A DNA stretch of 64,000 nucleotides, from assembly GCF_004346095.1 (NCBI RefSeq), contig NZ_SLZV01000008.1, positions 37,617-101,616 on the forward strand, written 5' to 3'. The stretch comes from Faecalimonas umbilicata (lineage in GTDB: Bacteria; Bacillota; Clostridia; Lachnospirales; Lachnospiraceae). Positions 54,075 through 61,052 of this stretch are shown piece after piece. The notes under the pieces were generated by a model that was not told where the DNA came from, searched no databases, and worked only from the letters and a program-made list of their open reading frames with translations. Both the position numbers and the translations under genes were made by a program. Every line of letters begins with the position of its first letter. Position 1 is the stretch's first letter.

Positions 54075-54163
54075 TCTTTTCTCTCCTTTGTCAGACTCTT
54101 ATCTGTCCTCTATTTTATCACAGTAAATTTGTAAAGTCCACTGATTTTTTCATCTGACAACTC

Positions 54164-54889
54164 CTATCCCTTTGGACATCTTCCTATATACTTTTTCAAT
54201 TTCTCTATTGACGTATTGACGATCAGTTCCTCCGGGAATCCACATTCTCGCACAACTTCCAGAGAATAACGCACATTTCCCACATCACTATCTACATGTG
54301 CATCACTGGCAAGTGTCACAGGTACTTTATATTTTTTGCAAAGTTCCAAAATCGTATGTTGATTCTCACGCGCATTCTGACGGAACCCTCCCGGTGTCAG
54401 AGAGGAGTTATTCACCTCTAAGATTTTTCCATACTTTGCAGCAGCCTCCACGATTTTTTCATAATCTACCGGGATCCTTCCGTCGTCGGGATGCCCGATG
54501 ATATTCACATACGGATTTTCCATCACTTTTAAATAAGCTTCCGTATATGTTTCCTTAGTTGCACCTTTTGCAAAACATGGCAGATGCAGACTTGCAATGA
54601 CAAGATCCATCTCTTTTAACAGTGCTTCTGAAAGATCAATTGTTCCATCTGCATCTAAAATATTTAACTCCACACCAAAAAGCATCTCCACTCCCGACAT
54701 TTGCCGCGGAATCACTTTTAAATTAGAAAAATAAAATGGATGACAGGTTCCCGGCATCGTTGGAGCATGTTCTGTAATCGCAAGTCCTTGCAATCCCTTC
54801 TTTGCAGCTGCCGATGCCATTTCACGAATCGTACAGTATGCATGTCCGCTCGCAATCGTATGTGAATGTGTATCTATTGCAATCTTCAT
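54164..54889 (-). CDS. PHP domain phosphoesterase (YcdX-like)
   Basis: The 241-residue protein has metal-ligand motifs of the PHP family: DTHSHTIASGHAY, ITEHAPTMP, GVELNIL, SLHLPCF, GHPDDGRIP and SDAHVDSDVG. YcdX-type members bind three metals and have phosphatase activity on unknown substrates. The start at 54889 begins directly with the first strand. Confidence 0.92.
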   Translation of the reverse strand: MKIAIDTHSHTIASGHAYCTIREMASAAAKKGLQGLAITEHAPTMPGTCHPFYFSNLKVIPRQMSGVEMLFGVELNILDADGTIDLSEALLKEMDLVIASLHLPCFAKGATKETYTEAYLKVMENPYVNIIGHPDDGRIPVDYEKIVEAAAKYGKILEVNNSSLTPGGFRQNARENQHTILELCKKYKVPVTLASDAHVDSDVGNVRYSLEVVRECGFPEELIVNTSIEKLKKYIGRCPKG

Positions 54890-55017
54890 AATACTTCCTC
54901 TTTTCTATCTCGATTTTTTTATTTTTGCTCATTCTTCTTACCTGAGTTCTCTCTTGACAGTTTTTATTATATCATTGCCTTTCTGCATTTGAAAACATAA
55001 TTTTTCTCCTTTCCGCT

Positions 55018-55025
55018 CATACTAT
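55018..55025 (+). promoter_or_regulatory. Candidate sporulation sigma (E/K) -10
   Basis: CATACTAT fits the CATAnnnT -10 of mother-cell sigma factors, with an ATA about 16 bases before it, about 75 bases before the next gene. Weak evidence. Confidence 0.3.
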
Positions 55026-55099
55026 TTATGATATCTTTTCTATCTTAAAAAAAATTATTACCGGATATCAACGACTTACAGACGGGAAAGGAGTTTTTT

Positions 55100-55405
55100 A
55101 TGAAACCAATTACTGAACAATCTGCAAAAGGCGGTACAGCTGCACCTGCCGGAAAAATCTCTTCTGATACTCAGCCAATTTCCGAACAAACACTAACCAA
55201 TCAGGAGATCATTGACTCTTACGATTATCTTTCTTCTGCAGCTTCTGCATGGGACTGCACAGGACTGATCCCTTCTGCACCGTCCTCCTCTGCTGAACTG
55301 GAATCCTATGAGGCAATCTATCCGTTTGAACCTCCTAAACTGGATTCGAATGAAAGTGGTGCCACAAAATATTCTTCTGCATATACTGGTGAAAAACAGG
55401 AGTAA
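55100..55405 (+). CDS. Unknown acidic Ser/Ala-rich protein
   Basis: The 101-residue protein lacks a signal peptide and membrane helices. It is rich in Ser, Ala, Glu and Pro and appears disordered, with a central segment NQEIIDSYDYLSSAASAWDCTGLIPS. AAAGGAG precedes the ATG. It lies 6 bases before the next unknown gene. No family recognised; low complexity and a CATAnnnT element upstream are compatible with a spore-coat-type protein. Confidence 0.6.
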   Translation: MKPITEQSAKGGTAAPAGKISSDTQPISEQTLTNQEIIDSYDYLSSAASAWDCTGLIPSAPSSSAELESYEAIYPFEPPKLDSNESGATKYSSAYTGEKQE

Positions 55406-55411
55406 TATTTT

Positions 55412-55888
55412 ATGCCTAACTTTTCTTTTGTCCCGCTGGAAGGAACGATTCAAAACATTCGCCCTTTCGGCGATGAATGTTGCAGCTCCCTTGTCACTTT
55501 ACAGACATCTGAAGGTACTGTCACAGTTGTCGTATCAAGTGATACGTATGTCATCAGTGAAGTACGCCTTCGCCGCGGCATGACTGTCGCGGCTTTTTAC
55601 GATGCCCAGGTTCCTGTTCCACTTATCTATCCTCCTCAGTACCGTGCTGTCATCCTTGGGAGAAAGCAGCCAAATGAAACGATCACCGTAGACTATTTTG
55701 ATGAAACTCTCACAAACGACGACAATACACTAAAACTAAATGTTTCCCCCGCCACCGACATCGTCGGATCAAATGGGCAGCCATTCCGCTGCTCTCTTGT
55801 GGATCGCCTTTTAATCGTCTATTACACAAATGCCACGAAAAGCATTCCCGCTCAGATCGTCCCGAGGAAGATTATTGTTATGTGCTGA
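55412..55888 (+). CDS. Unknown beta-rich protein
   Basis: The 158-residue protein is predicted all-beta. The first 80 residues (GTIQNIRPFGDECCSSLVTLQTSEGTVTVVVSSDTYVI and RRGMTVAAFYDA) resemble an OB-like barrel. It is translated after the 101-residue protein and has no recognised family. GGAG precedes the start. Function unknown, possibly structural. Confidence 0.65.
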   Translation: MPNFSFVPLEGTIQNIRPFGDECCSSLVTLQTSEGTVTVVVSSDTYVISEVRLRRGMTVAAFYDAQVPVPLIYPPQYRAVILGRKQPNETITVDYFDETLTNDDNTLKLNVSPATDIVGSNGQPFRCSLVDRLLIVYYTNATKSIPAQIVPRKIIVMC

Positions 55889-55939
55889 CTTCCTTGCACA
55901 AAACTCTGTTTTGATCCGCTACGGCACGAAACACAATGC

Positions 55940-55965
55940 AAAAGGCGGCAGTTACTTCTGCCGCC
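55940..55965 (-). terminator. Terminator of the DUF3793-flavodoxin-DUF2325 operon
   Basis: GGCGGCAG pairs with CTGCCGCC, followed by TTTTG on the minus strand, 34 bases after the DUF2325 stop. Confidence 0.65.
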
Positions 55966-55998
55966 CACAACTACTTTTTTCTTATTTTTACTATCCTC

Positions 55999-56292
55999 TT
56001 AGCAAACAGAAGAAGCACATACATTCTCAAGAATCTCTGTCAATGCACTCTTGCTGCTTGTATGACATCGCACAATGTCTGCGTTGCATTTCTCTGCTTC
56101 TGCAACTGCACAGCGTACCATCTTGTGAGATACGGTATTCGTAAACAAGATCAGCAGATCCGGAGTGCCAATCTGTTCACTTAGATTTGCAGACATCTGT
56201 GTAAATACTTTCGCTTTACACTTATACCCTTTACATATTTTTTTATACTGACAAACCATCCGGTCATGGCCTCCTACAATTACAACGCTCAT
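55999..56292 (-). CDS. DUF2325 domain protein
   Basis: The 97-residue protein begins SVVIVGGHDRM and has TNTVSHKMVRCAVAEAEKC and SSKSALTEIL, the DUF2325 signature. It is Cys-rich (seven Cys), suggesting metal or redox binding. It is the last gene after DUF3793 and flavodoxin; this set recurs near feo genes in Firmicutes and is linked to iron limitation. Confidence 0.88.
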   Translation of the reverse strand: MSVVIVGGHDRMVCQYKKICKGYKCKAKVFTQMSANLSEQIGTPDLLILFTNTVSHKMVRCAVAEAEKCNADIVRCHTSSKSALTEILENVCASSVC

Positions 56293-56319
56293 CTTTCTGT
56301 CCTTTCTTTTCTCTTCTGT

Positions 56320-56751
56320 CTACAAAGCTGCAAGATTTTTCCCGAGCTCTTCACACTTTTCCAATGCCTCCTGATCCGGTGTCTCCTGACAGATCACACC
56401 TTCTCCTCCGATGACATTTGCTCCCGCCTGCTGCATACGCGCTTCCCAGTCTCTCATCCATTCTCCATCTCCCCATCCGTAAGAACCAAACAAGCCAACT
56501 GTCTTTCCTTTCACAAATGCTTCCAATGTTTCCACAAAAGGCTCCATCTCTGATTCTTCCAGCACTTCCGCTCCCATCGCCGGGCAGCCAAGTGCAAACA
56601 CTGCCTCTTCCTTTAATTCTTCTGGTGAGATGCTCCCCACCTCTACAACCGCACTTTCTTTTCCTTCTGAACGGATTCCCCTTGCGACCGCTTCAGCCAT
56701 CGCCTCTGTATTTCCTGTCTGTGACCAATATACTACATAAATTTTATCCAT
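56320..56751 (-). CDS. Flavodoxin
   Basis: The 143-residue electron carrier has the FMN phosphate loop WSQTGNTEAMAEA and the isoalloxazine loops LGCPAMGAEVLEE and FGSYGWGDGEWM. Flavodoxin replaces ferredoxin when iron is scarce, which fits its place between DUF3793 and DUF2325 in an operon with a TTAG-N6-CTAA box. Confidence 0.95.
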   Translation of the reverse strand: MDKIYVVYWSQTGNTEAMAEAVARGIRSEGKESAVVEVGSISPEELKEEAVFALGCPAMGAEVLEESEMEPFVETLEAFVKGKTVGLFGSYGWGDGEWMRDWEARMQQAGANVIGGEGVICQETPDQEALEKCEELGKNLAAL

Positions 56752-56808
56752 GATCTTCCTCCTTATCTTTTCCTTGTCTCTGCTTCTTTTTTCATCGACA
56801 ATGTATTT

Positions 56809-57402
56809 TTATGCCACACATCCCCGGACTAGTTCTTCTATCCGAATCCCTCTGGCAACCGCTTGGATCAATGCTTCTTTTGCCTCTTCAAATGCCTGAA
56901 ACAGGCAAATCTTCTCTCCCATATTCGTGTATACTTTCCAATATCCTGCATAAAGATAATTTTTGCCTTTCTGCTCTATAAATCCTGTGACATCATCAAG
57001 CGGATATCCAAGAAGCAGCCCCATCTCATGCGGAAACATTCCTCCTGCTGTCATATAAGATTCGTAACGTTTCTGAAAGGTATACAAAATAGCTCCTAAT
57101 GTCAGCTGCTCATATCCTTCTTTCTGAAAGAAATCCCTCATCTTTGGATGTTCTATCACTTGTTCTAGATCTTTTCTGCGATATAGGAGATACGTGATCT
57201 TTTCTGTCGTCCGAAGTAGCCGGAAATAAGAGATTCCTGAGTGCTTCAAAACTATTTTTACTGCTGTTTCATTCTCCGCTGGAATGATAAAAAGATTAGA
57301 AACTTTCAGTCCCATGATCAATGGTGCGCATTGCAAAGCAAGCTGTGTTTCGATCTTTTTGAAATCCATCCCCTTCACAAGTTCAAATATTTCCTGACTC
57401 AT
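56809..57402 (-). CDS. DUF3793 family protein
   Basis: The 197-residue soluble protein has QLALQCAPLIMGLKVSNLF near the N-terminus and MFPHEMGLLLGYPLDDVTGFI, the core of DUF3793. It is often encoded beside flavodoxin and iron genes, with function unknown; a haem or iron link is only inference. GAAGGAGG precedes the ATG. First gene of its operon. Confidence 0.9.
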   Translation of the reverse strand: MSQEIFELVKGMDFKKIETQLALQCAPLIMGLKVSNLFIIPAENETAVKIVLKHSGISYFRLLRTTEKITYLLYRRKDLEQVIEHPKMRDFFQKEGYEQLTLGAILYTFQKRYESYMTAGGMFPHEMGLLLGYPLDDVTGFIEQKGKNYLYAGYWKVYTNMGEKICLFQAFEEAKEALIQAVARGIRIEELVRGCVA

Positions 57403-57419
57403 GTTTCCTCCTTCTCTTG

Positions 57420-57433
57420 TTAGTTATTTCTAA
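57420..57433. promoter_or_regulatory. TTAG-N6-CTAA box upstream of DUF3793
   Basis: TTAGTTATTTCTAA, a palindrome with a six-base centre, lies between the -10 and the start codon. It has the same shape as the boxes at feoA and feoB, and its position suits a repressor. Confidence 0.5.
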
Positions 57434-57442
57434 TTTATGTTT

Positions 57443-57471
57443 ATATTATCTAATTCAAGTTGATTCGTCAA
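57443..57471 (-). promoter_or_regulatory. Promoter of the DUF3793-flavodoxin operon
   Basis: The minus strand has TTGACG (57466-57471), 17 bases, TAATAT (57443-57448). Confidence 0.55.
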
Positions 57472-57510
57472 TACTTTTATTGATCTATTTTTCTCAATAA
57501 TCTTTCCGTT

Positions 57511-57557
57511 AAAAAAAGAAGTATCCTGCCATCTGTACAGACAGCAATGATACTTCT
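57511..57557 (-). terminator. Terminator of the P-type ATPase operon
   Basis: AGAAGTATC pairs with GATACTTCT with an inner GCTGTC/GATGGC-like pairing, followed by seven Ts, about 25 bases after the ATPase stop. Confidence 0.85.
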
Positions 57558-57582
57558 TATCTCTCACACGCTTTTTGATATG

Positions 57583-59658
57583 CTATTCCATTAAATTTTT
57601 CATACTATCCAGCCCAATGAATAGTGTTGATGTATTATGAAACAATGCAGAGGCTGTCGGCTGCAGAATTCCTGCCACTCCAAGGGCAATGAGTGCAGCG
57701 TTAATTCCAACAATCAGTCGATAATTTCTTCCAATCCGCTGCATCAATCTGTCACTGAGTCTCTTCAGCAAAACAAGTTCATACAAGTTATCTGCACTGA
57801 TTGTAATGTCCGCAATCTCCCTTGCAAGCTCTGCGCCGTCACTGATTGCAATGCCGACATCTGCCGCTGACAGCGCCGGAGAATCATTGATGCCATCTCC
57901 AATCATAATAACTTTCTTTCCTTTTGCTCTCTCCTTCTCCACAAATCTCGCTTTCTCCTCCGGAAGCACCTCCGAATCATAATCATCCACGCCCACTCTT
58001 TTCGCAATGGAAGCTGCTGTCCGTTCACTGTCCCCAGTCATCATAACAATATTTGCAATTCCCTCCTCTTTTAGCAGGCGGATCACTTCCACTGCTTCGT
58101 CCCGCAGAGGATCTTCGATGCGGATCACTGCTGCAAGTTCCTGTTCCATCGCGAGATAGAGATGTGAGTATTCCCCGGAAAGACTCTCAAAAAGTTCTTC
58201 TTTTCCTTCTGGAATCCGACACTTCTCATCTTCAAATACAAAATGATAGCTTCCTATCACCGCTCGCTTTCCTTCAATCTCTGTTGAGATTCCATGGGCT
58301 ACCATATACTCTACTTTGGAATGCATTTCTTCATGTTCCAGATTCCGCTTCTTGGCCGCATACACAACCGCTTTGGCCATGGAATGTGGAAAGTGCTCTT
58401 CCATACATGCCGCCACTCTTAACAGTTCATCCGGATCATCTCCATTAAACGATATGACATCCACAACCGTCGGATGAGCTTTTGTGAGCGTTCCTGTCTT
58501 ATCAAAAACAATCGTATCTGCTTCTGCAACAGCTTCTAGGTACTTTCCGCCTTTTACAGTCAGATGATATTTGCTCGCCTCACGAATAGCTGATAGTACT
58601 GAGATCGGCATTGCCAGTTTCATCGCGCAGGAAAAATCTACCATCAGTACCGAGAGCGCCTTTGTCACATTTCTTGTCAGAAGGTATACTAGTCCTGTGC
58701 CTGCAAACGTATATGGAACCAACTGATCCGCCAAATGTTCTGCCTTTCCTTCCAATGAAGACTTTAACTTCTCGGATGCTTCAATCATCGTCACGATTTT
58801 TTCAAATCTGCTCGAACCACCAGTCTTCTCCACACGCAGGGTAATCTCTCCTTCTTCCAATACCGTTCCGGCATAGACAGAATCTTCACTGCTTCTCCTT
58901 ACCGGAACAGACTCTCCAGTCAACGCAGCTTGATTGATCATAGCCTCTCCTTCTATTACAGTACCGTCAAACGGGATAACGTTTCCCATATGTACAACGA
59001 TTAAATCTCCTTTTTTTACGGCCGATGCCGCAACAAGGATTTCCTGATCATTCTTTTTTATCCATACTTTTTCTACATTGAGCGACATCATACGCGCAAG
59101 GTCATCCACAGACTTTTTATGTGTCCACTCCTCCAGCAATTCTCCGATAGAAAGGAAAAACATAATGGAAGATGCTGTGTCAAAGTCATTTCTCAGAATC
59201 GAAACGCCGATGGCAGTCGCATCAAGAACCGGAACTTCTATTTTTCCTTTACACAGTATTTTTAATCCCTGATAAATATATTTGACAGACATTGCAGCCG
59301 TATACAGTGCCGTCATCGGATAAGGCAGAAACCACTTACGCATCCATCGGAATAAAATTTTATCTATAATTTTTTCCTGATATGCTGCATTCAGCGCCCT
59401 CCCTGATGTCTCAAGTACTTCATTCGGAACAACTACCTTATCATAACAGAAGCTACGCAGCATTTCCAATATTCTACGTCGATTTCCCTTGTAACGAATG
59501 ACCGCATCCCCAGTGCGCTCGTATACTTTCGCAGAGATTACTTCACTTTTATTTTCCAGATAATAAAGTAATGTATCCGCCTGTCGGTATGTCATTGCAC
59601 TTCCCAGAAAATGCACCCGCATTCGTCCCTCTATTTCATGTTTTATCTTAAATCTCAC
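57583..59658 (-). CDS. P1B-type heavy-metal ATPase with SCA membrane motif
   Basis: The 691-residue pump has an N-terminal HMA-like domain without CxxC (about 1-75), membrane helices, the phosphatase TGES loop (ALTGESVP), and phosphorylation site DKTGTLT. The HP motif appears as EEHFPHS, then MTGDSERT and GDGINDSPAL. The metal-selective membrane motif is SCA (DFSCAMKLAMP) instead of CPC or SPC. Metal unknown; location in an iron island makes iron or another transition metal likely. It starts with GTG after GAGG and overlaps a 37-residue frame. Confidence 0.9.
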   Translation of the reverse strand: MRFKIKHEIEGRMRVHFLGSAMTYRQADTLLYYLENKSEVISAKVYERTGDAVIRYKGNRRRILEMLRSFCYDKVVVPNEVLETSGRALNAAYQEKIIDKILFRWMRKWFLPYPMTALYTAAMSVKYIYQGLKILCKGKIEVPVLDATAIGVSILRNDFDTASSIMFFLSIGELLEEWTHKKSVDDLARMMSLNVEKVWIKKNDQEILVAASAVKKGDLIVVHMGNVIPFDGTVIEGEAMINQAALTGESVPVRRSSEDSVYAGTVLEEGEITLRVEKTGGSSRFEKIVTMIEASEKLKSSLEGKAEHLADQLVPYTFAGTGLVYLLTRNVTKALSVLMVDFSCAMKLAMPISVLSAIREASKYHLTVKGGKYLEAVAEADTIVFDKTGTLTKAHPTVVDVISFNGDDPDELLRVAACMEEHFPHSMAKAVVYAAKKRNLEHEEMHSKVEYMVAHGISTEIEGKRAVIGSYHFVFEDEKCRIPEGKEELFESLSGEYSHLYLAMEQELAAVIRIEDPLRDEAVEVIRLLKEEGIANIVMMTGDSERTAASIAKRVGVDDYDSEVLPEEKARFVEKERAKGKKVIMIGDGINDSPALSAADVGIAISDGAELAREIADITISADNLYELVLLKRLSDRLMQRIGRNYRLIVGINAALIALGVAGILQPTASALFHNTSTLFIGLDSMKNLME

Positions 59659-59761
59659 TGTTTACCTCTTTTCCATATGTAGAACAACTAAAAGGAAACA
59701 CCTGCTGATCCTGTTCGCCTTTTGGCAAGAAATCCGCAAGTGTTCTCTCTGTTAATTCCAT
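59648..59761 (-). CDS. 37-residue peptide coupled to the P-type ATPase
   Basis: A short frame between the DUF6110 gene and the ATPase begins at ATG 59761 and ends 11 bases inside the ATPase. It encodes MELTERTLADFLPKGEQDQQ and a Cys-containing end (FPFSCSTYGKEV). The ribosome site is weak (CAGG). It may couple translation or be a small subunit. No family recognised. Confidence 0.45.
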   Translation of the reverse strand: MELTERTLADFLPKGEQDQQVFPFSCSTYGKEVNSEI

Positions 59762-59775
59762 CCTGTTCTCTGCAA

Positions 59776-60099
59776 TTAGAGTTCTCTGTCCGTTTCATCA
59801 TCAGTACAAGTTTCCGACGCAACTTCTTCGACCTCTTCAAATACGTCTGCCTCTTCTTCCGAAGCACGTTTTGCGTTAATCTCCTTTGCTTCCTCGTAAA
59901 TATCCTCTGCATTCTCCTGGATTGTTGTTGCTGTCTTCATCACACATTCTTTTGCTCTGAGTACTGCTGCGGTACAGTTTGTATACACTTTCTTCGCATC
60001 TTTACTCGCAAGCAGCTTTACTCCTGCTGTACCAAACAAAACTCCTGCCGCAAAGATTCCTGTTTTCTTCATGTTAATACATTTAAAACAATCTAACAT
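59776..60099 (-). CDS. DUF6110 family protein
   Basis: The 107-residue protein has an N-terminal hydrophobic segment (TGIFAAGVLFGTAGVKLLAS) followed by a Lys/Cys-rich helix (VYTNCTAAVLRAKECVMKT) and an acidic tail. The match to DUF6110 is from memory. AGGAGGG precedes the ATG. It regularly precedes SCA-type P1B ATPases in Lachnospiraceae as I recall; role unknown, possibly a membrane-bound metal chaperone. Confidence 0.7.
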   Translation of the reverse strand: MLDCFKCINMKKTGIFAAGVLFGTAGVKLLASKDAKKVYTNCTAAVLRAKECVMKTATTIQENAEDIYEEAKEINAKRASEEEADVFEEVEEVASETCTDDETDREL

Positions 60100-60116
60100 T
60101 TTTATCCCTCCTAGAT

Positions 60117-60197
60117 TTATTTATGTTTGTAGCCTGTGTAGAGTGTCATGAACAGACATGCGACCATTGCCCATGCCCAAAATCTATGGTTTTTCAT
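60117..60197 (-). CDS. 26-residue membrane peptide
   Basis: A very short frame with GGAGGAAGAGG before the ATG encodes MKNHRFWAWAMVACLFMTLY and a basic end. It is one hydrophobic helix. It lies 17 bases upstream of the DUF6110 start, in the same orientation, and was missed by length cut-offs. Function unknown. Confidence 0.5.
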   Translation of the reverse strand: MKNHRFWAWAMVACLFMTLYTGYKHK

Positions 60198-60310
60198 CTG
60201 CCTCTTCCCTCCTACAATATTTTTGTCATTATAATCCTGCCTGCGGATAATTTCCATTATTTTTCTGTTATTGAGAAATTTTATCTTTTAAAGTCCTATC
60301 ACGATCAGTC

Positions 60311-60778
60311 TCAAACACAAGACTCAATCACAACTGCTTTTACTTTTTGCGTTCCGATGTATCCACAGCTTTTCAGCCCTGCAAGAATCACTTCATTCCA
60401 GTTTTTTGATGACAGGTACCGTACAGTATGATCCTCCATCTCAATTCTGCATACTTCTCTGCTGCCATTTTCCTCATCGCAGGCAATTTTATACATATTC
60501 TTCCTGCTAATCGCACCAATCTCCTCCAGCTTATTGACAAGACGATATACCGTTGCCGTCCCAATTCCCGGATCAAGCTTAGATGCCCGGTAAAAAATTT
60601 CCTTGCAGGAAGAACAGTCTTCTTCCAATATAATATCCAAAAGGATCTGCCTCTGTTGTGTAATCCTGCAGCCTTGCTCCCGCAGTTTCTGAAGAACCAT
60701 CTCTTTTTTCATCTTTGTCCGCCGATAGTTGCCTGTCTCATTTACTTTTTTAATCTGTCCTGTCATGTTTTGGCTCAT
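60311..60778 (-). CDS. Fur-family regulator with degenerate metal-binding region
   Basis: The 155-residue protein has an N-terminal winged helix (LREQGCRITQQRQILLDIILEE and GTATVYRLVNKLEEIGAI). Its C-terminal dimerisation part keeps CRIEMEDHTVRYLSS but lacks the HHxH/CxxC ligands of Fur, Zur and PerR. AAAGGA sits close to the ATG at 60778. It follows the FeoB-associated gene, and might respond to something other than iron, or act with a different ligand set. Confidence 0.8.
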   Translation of the reverse strand: MSQNMTGQIKKVNETGNYRRTKMKKEMVLQKLREQGCRITQQRQILLDIILEEDCSSCKEIFYRASKLDPGIGTATVYRLVNKLEEIGAISRKNMYKIACDEENGSREVCRIEMEDHTVRYLSSKNWNEVILAGLKSCGYIGTQKVKAVVIESCV

Positions 60779-60810
60779 ACCGTCCTTTCCAAAATGAAAA
60801 CTATTTCTCT

Positions 60811-60948
60811 CTAATGACAGTGCCCACCACAATGTTTACAATCTCCGCCACAGTGAAGTGATTTTCCATTTTTCTTATCTTTTACCATGCTTCTCACTGC
60901 GAGCGCTACTAACCCTACAACGATCATTCCTGCAACAATTGTTCCCAT
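60811..60948 (-). CDS. FeoB-associated Cys-rich membrane protein
   Basis: The 45-residue protein has one membrane helix (GTIVAGMIVVGLVALAVRSM) followed by a Cys/His-rich tail HCGGDCKHCGGHCH. This is the FeoB-associated family, found beside FeoB and thought to aid iron delivery. GGAGG lies before the ATG at 60948. It lies between the feoB terminator and the Fur-like gene. Confidence 0.9.
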   Translation of the reverse strand: MGTIVAGMIVVGLVALAVRSMVKDKKNGKSLHCGGDCKHCGGHCH

Positions 60949-61002
60949 ATTCCTTCCTCCTTTTTAATAATTTTTCAGTTTATAACCGATCTCTTTCCTA
61001 TG

Positions 61003-61045
61003 AAAAAAGACTGCCTCAGAGAGTTCCTCCGAACCGGCAGTCTTT
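61003..61045 (-). terminator. Terminator of the feoA-feoA-feoB operon
   Basis: AAAGACTGCC pairs with GGCAGTCTTT, followed by a T-run on the minus strand, directly after the feoB stop. Confidence 0.85.
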
Positions 61046-61052
61046 CTTATTT

